Both the position numbers and the translations under genes were made by a program. A stretch of 64,000 bases of DNA. Origin: Saccharibacillus kuerlensis DSM 22868 (lineage in GTDB: Bacteria; Bacillota; Bacilli; Paenibacillales; Paenibacillaceae). Shown one piece after another: positions 57,176 through 64,000 of this stretch. The stretch is from assembly GCF_000378145.1 (NCBI RefSeq), contig NZ_KB899277.1, positions 434,001 through 498,000 of the forward strand, in the 5' to 3' direction. The notes under the pieces were generated by a model. It was not told where the DNA came from. It did not search any database and saw only the letters and a program-made list of their open reading frames with translations. How positions within the stretch are numbered: the first letter of the stretch is position 1; every line of letters begins with the position of its first letter.

Positions 57176-57835
57176 CTACGAACGGGCCATACCCTGTCGA
57201 TGCGCATAGATTGCCAGCTGTGTCCGATCCTCCAACTCGCACTTCATGAGCAGGTTACTGACATGCGTCTTGACCGTTTTAATGCTGATATGCAGCTCTT
57301 CGCCGATTTCTTTGTTGCCCATCCCTTCGGCGATCAGCAGCAGCACTTCTTTCTCACGTTCGGTCAGCGGCGACGAGTCGGCTTCGACGGTCCGCTGGCG
57401 GATACCCCGCGTCAGCGCTTGCGAGACATCACCAGTCATGACCGGCATACCGCGATAAGCACCTTTCAGCGCATAGATCAATTCTTCTGCCGTTACTGTC
57501 TTCAATACATAGCTGACTGCTCCCGCTTCGATCGCTTCCATCACCAGCTTGTCTTCGAGGAAACTGGTAAGCATGACAACCCGAATACCCGGAAACTCCG
57601 ATACGACAAGACGAGTCGACTCGGTACCGTTCATTTCGGGCATCATCAGATCCATCAGAATCAGATCCGGTAGGTCTCCGCCTTCCGCAGATGTAATGCG
57701 AAGCCGCTCGATCACTTCGCGTCCATTGGCCGCTTCTCCAATCACTTCAAACCCGGGCTCCAGCATCAGATAGGTTTTCAACCCCATCCTCACCATGTCG
57801 TGATCGTCCGCCAGCAGAATTTTGATTTTGTCCAT
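57176..57835 (-). CDS. liaR: NarL/LuxR-family response regulator LiaR
   Basis: Response regulator of the cell-envelope stress system LiaFSR. Receiver: IKILLADDHDMVRMGLKTYLMLE, phospho-acceptor Asp in DLILMDLMMPEMNGTES, Lys in SYVLKTVTAEELIYAL. DNA-binding LuxR domain: LTEREKEVLLLIAEGMGNKEIGEELHISIKTVKTHVSNLLMKC. The ATG at 57835 lies after GGAAGAGA inside the preceding gene; liaS runs 89 bases into liaR, which is unusually deep. Length and domains match LiaR/VraR. Confidence 0.94.
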   Translation of the reverse strand: MDKIKILLADDHDMVRMGLKTYLMLEPGFEVIGEAANGREVIERLRITSAEGGDLPDLILMDLMMPEMNGTESTRLVVSEFPGIRVVMLTSFLEDKLVMEAIEAGAVSYVLKTVTAEELIYALKGAYRGMPVMTGDVSQALTRGIRQRTVEADSSPLTEREKEVLLLIAEGMGNKEIGEELHISIKTVKTHVSNLLMKCELEDRTQLAIYAHRQGMARS

Positions 57836-58871
57836 TCTCTTCCACTGCCTTTCCTTCTGTGAATTTTGGAATATGTATCCGGACTGTCGTCCCCGCGCCC
57901 GGCTTGGAGAGAATCTCTGCTCTGCCGCCAAGCTTCTCTGCCCGCTCGCGCATCGTCATCAAGCCGTACGAACCCTGCTTCTGGGGTGCGCCGCCGGAAA
58001 AGCCTCTGCCGTCGTCGCTGATCGACAGAAGCACCTGCCGTTCATTTTCCCGGAGTGATAGACTGACCATGCTTGCTTGAGCATGTTTGACGATATTGGC
58101 CATTGCTTCCTGAACGATGAGGAACAGCTGCTGCTCGATCGCTTCGGACAACTCGTCACACAGTTCGACATCCTGTACTCCCTTCAATCCGTTCTGTATG
58201 CAGTAATCAGGAAACCAACGATCCAATGCTTCGGGAAGCTCTGTTCCTTCCAATTCGACCGGACGAAGCTGGGTAATCAGCGCCCGCATCTGCCGCTGGG
58301 CCAAATTGGACATTTGAATCAACTGCTGCATAACCGGTTCTGCGGCAGCCGGATTGCGTTCCAACACTTTGGGAAGCGAAGCGGCAGACATATGAATGGC
58401 GAACATCTGCTGGCTGACCGAATCATGCAGGTCGCGTGCCATTCGGCGGCGTTCTTCGCGCACAGCGCTTTCGATAAGCTGTTCTTTGCCGACCGCCTCA
58501 TTTTCGCCCAATTTTTGCAGCAGTTTGGTTTTATTCTCGATCGAATCCATCATTACGTTAAACTCCCGGTAGACCCGGGCGAACGACTGATCTTCCGTAT
58601 CGCCCAAACGAAGCGACAAGTTGCCCTGCGATACCTGCAGCATACTGTAATGCAGCACATCGATCCGCCGCTGAATGCGCTGACCGGCTATATAACCGGT
58701 TATAACCGCCACCAGTACCGAGGCCAGAAGATAGAACAGCCAGATTTGCCGAGGAAATACCTGTACAAATCCGTATAGGCTGGACCAATACAACAAAGCG
58801 GCGAGAATCCCGCCGCTCAGCAGGAAGTAAAACAACAGTTCCCACTTTGTGTTTTTCAATAAGTTTCCCAT
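57747..58871 (-). CDS. liaS: Sensor histidine kinase LiaS
   Basis: Membrane kinase with two N-terminal helices separated by a very short loop (LLFYFLLSGGILAALLYWSSLYGF and IWLFYLLASVLVAVITGYIAG), the intramembrane-sensing layout of LiaS/VraS. A HAMP-like linker, HisKA_3 box EERRRMARDLHDSVSQQMFAIHMSA and HATPase (ISDDGRGFSGGAPQKQGSYGLMTMRERAEKLGG) follow. The last ~28 residues (GQNQNSAGGRSRHGEDGVENLSDAGARV) are read from DNA that also encodes the start of LiaR and look like a frame-extended tail. Encoded 12 bases after liaF. Confidence 0.93.
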   Translation of the reverse strand: MGNLLKNTKWELLFYFLLSGGILAALLYWSSLYGFVQVFPRQIWLFYLLASVLVAVITGYIAGQRIQRRIDVLHYSMLQVSQGNLSLRLGDTEDQSFARVYREFNVMMDSIENKTKLLQKLGENEAVGKEQLIESAVREERRRMARDLHDSVSQQMFAIHMSAASLPKVLERNPAAAEPVMQQLIQMSNLAQRQMRALITQLRPVELEGTELPEALDRWFPDYCIQNGLKGVQDVELCDELSEAIEQQLFLIVQEAMANIVKHAQASMVSLSLRENERQVLLSISDDGRGFSGGAPQKQGSYGLMTMRERAEKLGGRAEILSKPGAGTTVRIHIPKFTEGKAVEENGQNQNSAGGRSRHGEDGVENLSDAGARV

Positions 58872-58883
58872 AAGCGCCCGCCT

Positions 58884-60191
58884 TTATCCTACAATATTGA
58901 CGTTGATGTCGGCGATGAAGGAGCTGACCGAAATCTTGATTCGCTTTGCACAATCTTCATAGTTGTAAGTTTCGTTTACGCCACTGCCCATTCCGCCGCG
59001 TGTGTGTCCCAGCACATTGTGGTCTCCAATAAATGAGCTGCTCTGTACTTTGACCCCTACTTCCGGATCGTTCGGCATATAGATGACAATATCGCCGATA
59101 AAACAGGATACGTCGATTTTCGTTGTTCCGTAAGGAATCTGAGCCTTGGTCAAATCGATAACCGTATCTCCGATAAAATGGGAAACATTAAGCGGTTTAA
59201 GCCGGAAGTAGTCTTTACCAATGTAATAATCTCCGATAAAACTCGACTCGTTGACCGTTTTTTCCTTTTTGCCTTTGTCCGCTTTTTCCCGGGCTTTTCT
59301 CATTTCTTCACGGTCATAACTGCCGAATCCGTATCTGCTATCTTCGTCACAGCTATCGTAAAACCTTCCTCTTTCTGAAAATTCTTCCTCAAAATAATCT
59401 TTTTCTAGAGAAATTCCGTTTTTGCGAGACTTATGACGTTTGCCGTCTTCCTGCTTCATCGATGATCTGAAATCGTTCATCGCGCTGCCTACTTCGTTCT
59501 TAACTTCGTCCGCGATTCGTGAAAAATCGATTTTTCTCACTTGATCCGCAGTTTGCTTACCGATCTCGCGGGCCATACTTCCGATTTTTTGAAATTCGGC
59601 TCCATTTTTCGAATCGCTGCCAAATGCGTGCCGGGCATCCGACTCCATCTTCTCACTGCCGCCCTCCTGCGCGGCTGCACGGGTGCGGTTTTTCTCTTTT
59701 TCTGCGTCTGTCTTATCCAGATCCACAAACATGCGGTCAAGCGGCGATTCCAGCGGTTCAATTGGAGACGGCGGCATCGGAGGCCCAGGCGGACGATTTC
59801 TGACCGATCCGTCTTTGCCATAGAACTCTTCGGGAAGTTCACGCTCTGCCGACGGATATCCAGGAGATTTTCTCGGCTTCACCAATACGTAAATGCCGGT
59901 GGCAATCAGTCCCGCAGGAATAAGAAATTTGAAAAATTCGCCTGGGCTCAGCATAATCATTCCCAGATTACGGGCTTGAAAGTATCCGCCGATTGCTACC
60001 AGAATCAAGTTCCCTACTGCACTCGAGCTGTGCTTTTTCATTCCCATCAGCTGCTGAAGACCGACAAGAATCAAGATCATCGGCCAGAATGTGCGAATTA
60101 AATCCCCAATGCTGTAGCTGATATACCCAAGCTGATAAGCCAAAAAGAACCCGCCAATCGCGATCAGCCATAACGCTCCGCTCTTCTTCAT
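58884..60191 (-). CDS. liaF: LiaF-type regulator with long polar insertion
   Basis: Membrane inhibitor of LiaS in the Lia envelope-stress system. Four N-terminal helices (ALWLIAIGGFFLAYQLGYI; FWPMILILVGLQQLMG; LILVAIGGYFQARNLGMIM; FFKFLIPAGLIATGIYVLV; residues ~7-105) are followed by about 200 charged, probably disordered residues and then a beta-rich C-terminal domain. That domain holds five SxFIGD-type repeats at about 316, 337, 362, 385 and 423. At 435 residues it is far longer than B. subtilis LiaF (about 240); the central insertion explains it. AGAAGGAGG precedes the ATG. First gene of liaF-liaS-liaR. Confidence 0.88.
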   Translation of the reverse strand: MKKSGALWLIAIGGFFLAYQLGYISYSIGDLIRTFWPMILILVGLQQLMGMKKHSSSAVGNLILVAIGGYFQARNLGMIMLSPGEFFKFLIPAGLIATGIYVLVKPRKSPGYPSAERELPEEFYGKDGSVRNRPPGPPMPPSPIEPLESPLDRMFVDLDKTDAEKEKNRTRAAAQEGGSEKMESDARHAFGSDSKNGAEFQKIGSMAREIGKQTADQVRKIDFSRIADEVKNEVGSAMNDFRSSMKQEDGKRHKSRKNGISLEKDYFEEEFSERGRFYDSCDEDSRYGFGSYDREEMRKAREKADKGKKEKTVNESSFIGDYYIGKDYFRLKPLNVSHFIGDTVIDLTKAQIPYGTTKIDVSCFIGDIVIYMPNDPEVGVKVQSSSFIGDHNVLGHTRGGMGSGVNETYNYEDCAKRIKISVSSFIADINVNIVG

Positions 60192-60354
60192 TGTGTGTTC
60201 CTCCTTCTATGTGGGCCGGATCCTGCCGATTCGGCAGTTCGGAATGTTCCTTCACTCTTGAATTCAGTGTAAAGGAAACGATATACGGACAGAAGCGGCG
60301 CGGGAATGAAACTCGTCTCGGTCTCCAGACCGAGACGTTTACTCCGATTCGGTG

Positions 60355-60543
60355 TTACACACGTGCCTTCATAAAACTCAGCGCCCATTCTTCATTTATT
60401 CCTCTCCAGAGTTCTTGAATGCTTTTCCGCTCATTCTCTTGGCTGAGATAAGCGGCCACGCTTTGCTCCTGCCTTCCTTTTCGACCGAATAATCGTCCAT
60501 AGGCTTCCTTAAGCAGTCTCTTCATTTTCCGATTGCGTTTCAT
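60355..60543 (-). CDS. Small basic protein (62 aa), unknown
   Basis: A short, strongly basic protein at its N-terminus (MKRNRKMKRLLKEAYGRLFGRKGRQ) and helical throughout (SVAAYLSQENERKSIQELWRGINEEWALSFMKARV). A GAGGAGGAG site 6 bases before the ATG is a strong argument that it is translated. Same strand as, and 160 bases upstream of, liaF. I recognise no family. It could bind nucleic acid or membrane; that is speculation. Confidence 0.65.
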   Translation of the reverse strand: MKRNRKMKRLLKEAYGRLFGRKGRQEQSVAAYLSQENERKSIQELWRGINEEWALSFMKARV

Positions 60544-60718
60544 AATCCGCTCCTCCTCTTCGTTTTTTTCAGTATGGGTGAAAAAGAAAAGGAGCTTAAG
60601 CGGCGCGGGATTGATTTACTTTTCCTGCTTCGGAGCGAACCTTCGGACAGCCTGCCGCCCGAGACGACTCAGGCCCGGGGCTGAGAAAGACTTGAAGTGT
60701 ATAAGAAAAACAAGCACA

Positions 60719-60747
60719 ACAAAGGCCGCTCCCTAAGGAACGGCCTT
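60719..60747 (-). terminator. Terminator of thrS
   Basis: Stem AAGGCCG-TCC / GGA-CGGCCTT with a short loop, and T-rich sequence after it on the minus strand (TTTGTTGTGCTTGTTTTTC). Confidence 0.75.
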
Positions 60748-60801
60748 CTATTGTGCATTCAAACAAATTGTACATGTAACAAAGTTTGAGTTAAACGGAT
60801 A

Positions 60802-62739
60802 TTAGATCTTGCGCGTGCGAATCTCTTCCTGAAGCAGCGCGATCACTTCGTCCAGCGGCTTGGCTCCGAGGTCGCCTTCGCCGCGCTTGCGGACAGATAC
60901 GGCACCGGCTTCTTTCTCGTTCTCGCCGACAACGAACATGTACGGCGATTTTTCAAGCTGTGCTTCACGAATCTTATAACCCAACTTTTCGTTGCGCACG
61001 TCGGTTTCGACGCGAATACCGGCTTCTCTCAGTTTATCCGCTACCTGCTCGGCATACTCACTGTAGTTGCCCGATACCGGAATGATTTTGGCCTGCATCG
61101 GCGCCAGCCATAGAGGCAGATTGCCCGCAAAGTTCTCGAGCAGGAATGCTGTGAAGCGCTCCATTGTGCTGATAATGCCCCGGTGAATAACGACCGGACG
61201 ATGCTTCTGACCGTCATCGCCGACGTATTCCAGTTCAAAGCGCTCTGGAAGCAGGAAGTCGAGCTGCGCAGTCGACAGCGTCTCTTCTTTGCCCAATGCG
61301 GTCTTGATCTGTACGTCGAGCTTCGGTCCATAGAATGCCGCTTCGCCTTCCGCTTCGTAGAACGGCAGATCGAGCTCTTCGACAACTTCGCGCAGCATGC
61401 GCTGGGACATTTCCCACATTTCATCGTTCTGGAAGTACTTTTCTGTATCCTGCGGATCGCGGTAAGACAGACGGAAGCGGTAGCTTTCGATGCCGAAGTC
61501 TTCGTAGACTTTGGCAATCAGCTTCACGACGCGGCCGAATTCTTCCTTGATCTGATCCGGACGGCAGAAAATATGCGCATCGTTCAGCGTCATTGCACGC
61601 ACCCGGTGGAAGCCGGTCAGCGCGCCGGACATTTCGTAACGGTGCATCAGACCCAGTTCCGCAATACGAATCGGCAGCTCGCGGTAGCTGTGCATATCGC
61701 TCTTGTACACCATCATATGGTGCGGACAGTTCATTGGACGCAGTACAAGCGATTCGTTGTCCAATTCCATCGGCGGAAACATGTCTTCCTGATAGTGTTC
61801 CCAGTGACCGGAAGTTTTGTACAGCTCCACGTTACCCATCACCGGTGTGTACACGTGCTGATAGCCGAGTTTTTCTTCCAGATCGACAATATAGCGCTCC
61901 AGCGTACGACGCAGCTTGGCACCGTTCGGCAGCCAGATCGGCAGACCCTGTCCGACCAGATTGCTGAAGGTGAACATTTTCAGATCTTTGCCGAGCTTGC
62001 GGTGATCGCGCTTTTTCGCTTCTTCCAGGAAGTGCAGATGCTCGTCCAGTTCGGCTTTCTTGAAGAACGCTGTACCGTAGATGCGCTGCAGCATCTTGTT
62101 TTTGCTGTCTCCGCGCCAGTAAGCACCGGCTACGCTCAACAGTTTGAATACTTTGAGCTTGCCGGTCGAAGGCACGTGAGGCCCGCGGCAGAGATCGAAG
62201 AATTCGCCCTGATCATAAATTGTGATATTCGAATCTTCCGGCAGATCGTTGATCAATTCGAGTTTATACGGATCGCCTAGTTCGCCAAAGATTTTAAGAG
62301 CTTCTTCACGGCTCACTTCACGGCGGGTAATCGGCAGATTCTCGTTTACGATGCGCTCCATTTCCTTCTCGATCTTCTGCAGATCTTCCGGGTTGAGACC
62401 GTGCTCAAGGTCCATATCGTAATAGAACCCTTCTTCAATGACCGGACCGATGCCCAGCTTGACTTCTTTCGTACCGAACAAACGGCGTACTGCCTGCGCA
62501 GTCAAGTGCGCCGTACTGTGGCGAACCACTTCAAGGCCTTCGGGCGAACCCGGCATGACGATTTCGATAACCGCGCCGTTTTCGAGTTTCGTGTCCAGGT
62601 CGACAACGATCCCGTTCTGTTTGCCCGCAAGTGCATTTTTTCTGAGACTGCTGCTGATCGATGCGGCAACATCCGCAATTGTGCTGCCGTCTGCGTATTC
62701 CCGAACGGAACCGTCCGGCAGACTGATAGAAATAGCCAT
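60802..62739 (-). CDS. thrS: Threonyl-tRNA synthetase
   Basis: Class II aminoacyl-tRNA synthetase charging tRNA-Thr. Domains: TGS ([26 protein letters not shown], residues 1-60), editing domain with [19 protein letters not shown] and [17 protein letters not shown], catalytic core with zinc ligands in [32 protein letters not shown] and [27 protein letters not shown], and anticodon-binding domain. The 645-residue length is standard. GAAGGAGG precedes the ATG. The leader is a T-box riboswitch. Confidence 0.98.
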   Translation of the reverse strand: MAISISLPDGSVREYADGSTIADVAASISSSLRKNALAGKQNGIVVDLDTKLENGAVIEIVMPGSPEGLEVVRHSTAHLTAQAVRRLFGTKEVKLGIGPVIEEGFYYDMDLEHGLNPEDLQKIEKEMERIVNENLPITRREVSREEALKIFGELGDPYKLELINDLPEDSNITIYDQGEFFDLCRGPHVPSTGKLKVFKLLSVAGAYWRGDSKNKMLQRIYGTAFFKKAELDEHLHFLEEAKKRDHRKLGKDLKMFTFSNLVGQGLPIWLPNGAKLRRTLERYIVDLEEKLGYQHVYTPVMGNVELYKTSGHWEHYQEDMFPPMELDNESLVLRPMNCPHHMMVYKSDMHSYRELPIRIAELGLMHRYEMSGALTGFHRVRAMTLNDAHIFCRPDQIKEEFGRVVKLIAKVYEDFGIESYRFRLSYRDPQDTEKYFQNDEMWEMSQRMLREVVEELDLPFYEAEGEAAFYGPKLDVQIKTALGKEETLSTAQLDFLLPERFELEYVGDDGQKHRPVVIHRGIISTMERFTAFLLENFAGNLPLWLAPMQAKIIPVSGNYSEYAEQVADKLREAGIRVETDVRNEKLGYKIREAQLEKSPYMFVVGENEKEAGAVSVRKRGEGDLGAKPLDEVIALLQEEIRTRKI

Positions 62740-62787
62740 GATGAAAATTCCTCCTTCAAATTTGAGAAAATAAGCTGCGAAACGAAC

Positions 62788-62821
62788 GCAAAAAACACCC
62801 GTCCCGCGAAGGGACGAGTGT
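62788..62821 (-). terminator. T-box attenuation terminator
   Basis: Minus-strand hairpin ACACTCGTCCC / GGGACGGGTGT (one mismatch region) with GAA-type loop and TTTTTT; it competes with the antiterminator that contains the T-box sequence. Confidence 0.92.
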
Positions 62822-63121
62822 TATACCCGTGGTTCCACCCTGATTCGGCTTCGGTCCGCTGAACAGCCGATTAAGCTGAGGCGGGACGATAAGCCCTCGT
62901 TGAGCACATCAATAACGGAAGTGCGGTTCCGGCGATCTCTACTGTCCGTACTGTGAAAAAGGATGCGATCGATTGATCGTCAACTTCCCGGTTCGGGGTT
63001 CGAGAGCGCAGCTCGGAAGGGGTAAATACAGGACGGTCCGGAGGAAATTGCAGCCATTGTTCCCTCTCTCTGGAGCGGTGCCGTGTGCCGTGTACTCATG
63101 TCTTCGTCGTCGCTTTTGCTG
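62788..63121 (-). promoter_or_regulatory. T-box riboswitch of thrS
   Basis: The conserved T-box AGGGTGGAACCACG is at 62841-62828 on the minus strand, just before the terminator. Upstream is a Stem I with ATGAGTA (loop-E like) and AGAGAG near its 5' end. A candidate specifier ACC (Thr) lies in TTTACCCCTTCC at about 63023-63021. Uncharged tRNA-Thr should stabilise the antiterminator and allow thrS transcription. The specifier call is tentative. Confidence 0.93.
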
Positions 63122-63127
63122 CTGTTT

Positions 63128-63156
63128 ATTATAAAGGCGCTTCGAGCACTCGTCAA
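63128..63156 (-). promoter_or_regulatory. Sigma-A promoter of thrS
   Basis: TTGACG (63156-63151) and TATAAT (63133-63128) are 17 bases apart on the minus strand. Transcription would start near 63121, at the 5' end of the T-box leader. Confidence 0.9.
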
Positions 63157-63182
63157 GATACTCGGACAGCGAGCTATTCCAC

Positions 63183-63851
63183 TTACCGGTTCAGAAGCTT
63201 CGGCAGATCGGTAATCCGGTCGATTACCGCATCCGCCTCATCCAGCTCCCCGGGTTCGGCAAACTCCGAACGTACCCCGATAACGGGAATTCCCGCTTCC
63301 TTTGCAGCTTCGACGTCCGATTTTCGGTCACCGACCATCACAATTCTTTTGCCCTCGCCTTGTCGTTTGAGTTCGTTCAGCACCTCGCTTTTCCGCGAAG
63401 CTGTTATCGTACCTGCACACAGCTTGTATGTGATGCAGTCGCCCAAGCCATCTTGTGCCAGCACGCTGCCCAGATATTTTTCTCCACAGTTGCTGGCAGT
63501 AGCCAACTCATAGGTTTGGCACAATTCTTGAAGCATCTTCGGTATGCCGGGCAGTGCAAAAGATGCTTTGCCCATCTGTTCACTTAACAGATCGGAGTGT
63601 CGCTGTTTATAAAAATCATGCTTTTCTTCGGGCATATCAGGTGCAACCGTCTTCCATGCTTCATCGCCGATCATACCAAAGGTCGCATAAATATTTTCTT
63701 TGGAAGGCTGCTCCTCCGCATCTCCATTCTCAATCGCTTCTTCAAATACTCGGTGATACACATCCAGCATCGCCTCCGATGTATCGATCAGCGTACCGTC
63801 CAGGTCGAACGCGATGATATCTATAGGTGTCAGCTCCATTTTTTTAACCAT
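63183..63851 (-). CDS. HAD-family phosphatase (second copy)
   Basis: HAD hydrolase with motif I IIAFDLDGTLIDTSEAM, motif II ATASNCGEKYLGSV, a lysine in the CAGTITASRKSEVLNELKRQ region and motif IV MVGDRKSDVEAAKEAGIPVIGV. The cap domain suggests the phosphoglycolate-phosphatase/beta-phosphoglucomutase subgroup. The ATG at 63851 follows GGGAGG by 9 bases; an ATG at 63860 is too close to the site. It is directly upstream of the thrS promoter on the same strand. Only weakly similar to the HAD protein at 9450-10142. Substrate unknown. Confidence 0.88.
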   Translation of the reverse strand: MVKKMELTPIDIIAFDLDGTLIDTSEAMLDVYHRVFEEAIENGDAEEQPSKENIYATFGMIGDEAWKTVAPDMPEEKHDFYKQRHSDLLSEQMGKASFALPGIPKMLQELCQTYELATASNCGEKYLGSVLAQDGLGDCITYKLCAGTITASRKSEVLNELKRQGEGKRIVMVGDRKSDVEAAKEAGIPVIGVRSEFAEPGELDEADAVIDRITDLPKLLNR

Positions 63852-64000
63852 TTCTCTCATCCTCCCTGTCCATTAATTCATCTGTTTTAAATAGAATTTC
63901 TTCTTTCTTATACCCAAATTGGAAGGGTTTTGGATGTGGATGACGAATATTGTATGGTGCACGTCCTGTATAACCCAACAACCGGCAATAAGCCGACACA

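Overview
The window is chromosomal DNA from a low-to-medium GC Gram-positive of the Bacillales, most likely a Paenibacillaceae member. The evidence is the gene content and order (dnaE-accD-accA-pyk, a ytoI/yheA/yfkAB/yunD set, sufCDSUB, lutABC, liaFSR), AGGAGG-type ribosome binding sites, frequent TTG/GTG starts, sigma-A promoters, a threonine T-box and an FMN riboswitch. Genes are dense and mostly on the minus strand. I see no tRNA, rRNA, prophage, insertion sequence or CRISPR array, so this is essentially core genome.

Layout. 1-10 kb: pyruvate kinase (cut by the left edge), acetyl-CoA carboxylase carboxyltransferase (accA, accD), a small conserved protein, DNA polymerase III alpha (dnaE), the CBS/DRTGG regulator YtoI, and YheA. 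9-18 kb: a HAD phosphatase, a CNNM/CBS membrane protein, radical-SAM YfkAB, two paralogous HD-GYP proteins around a YunD-like 5'-nucleotidase, and an uncharacterised protein that reads as a proteasome/HslV-type Ntn-hydrolase behind a strongly structured leader. 18-25 kb: the Fe-S assembly operon sufCDSUB with a perfect PerR-type box over its promoter, next to a Dps ferritin. 25-34 kb: small membrane and unknown proteins, DegV, a multi-PAS histidine kinase, a PLD-type enzyme, an esterase, and a drug/metabolite-type transporter under an FMN riboswitch with an intrinsic terminator. 34-41 kb: acyl-CoA thioesterase, beta-mannosidase with a LacI-family regulator, a DUF2161 protein, and a coiled-coil/phosphodiester-glycosidase pair. 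41-47 kb: AbrB-like regulator, trmL, serC, a GSI-beta type glutamine synthetase with a consensus GlnR/TnrA site, and DAHP synthase. 47-52 kb: aldA divergent from lutABC, with a consensus cre site in the aldA promoter. 52-60 kb: ispH, an OmpR/HK two-component pair, HtrA protease and liaFSR, which together look like an envelope-stress neighbourhood. 60-64 kb: a small basic protein, thrS with its T-box leader, and a HAD phosphatase.

How the genes fit together. AldA (lactaldehyde to lactate) and LutABC (lactate to pyruvate) form a consecutive route. SufC/D/S/U/B and Dps both belong to iron and peroxide homeostasis. The HtrA, two-component and Lia genes share a cell-envelope theme. The best candidates for undescribed biology are the Ser2-exposed proteasome-like protein with its three-way-junction leader (17339-18062) and the FMN-riboswitch-controlled DMT transporter (32756-34104).
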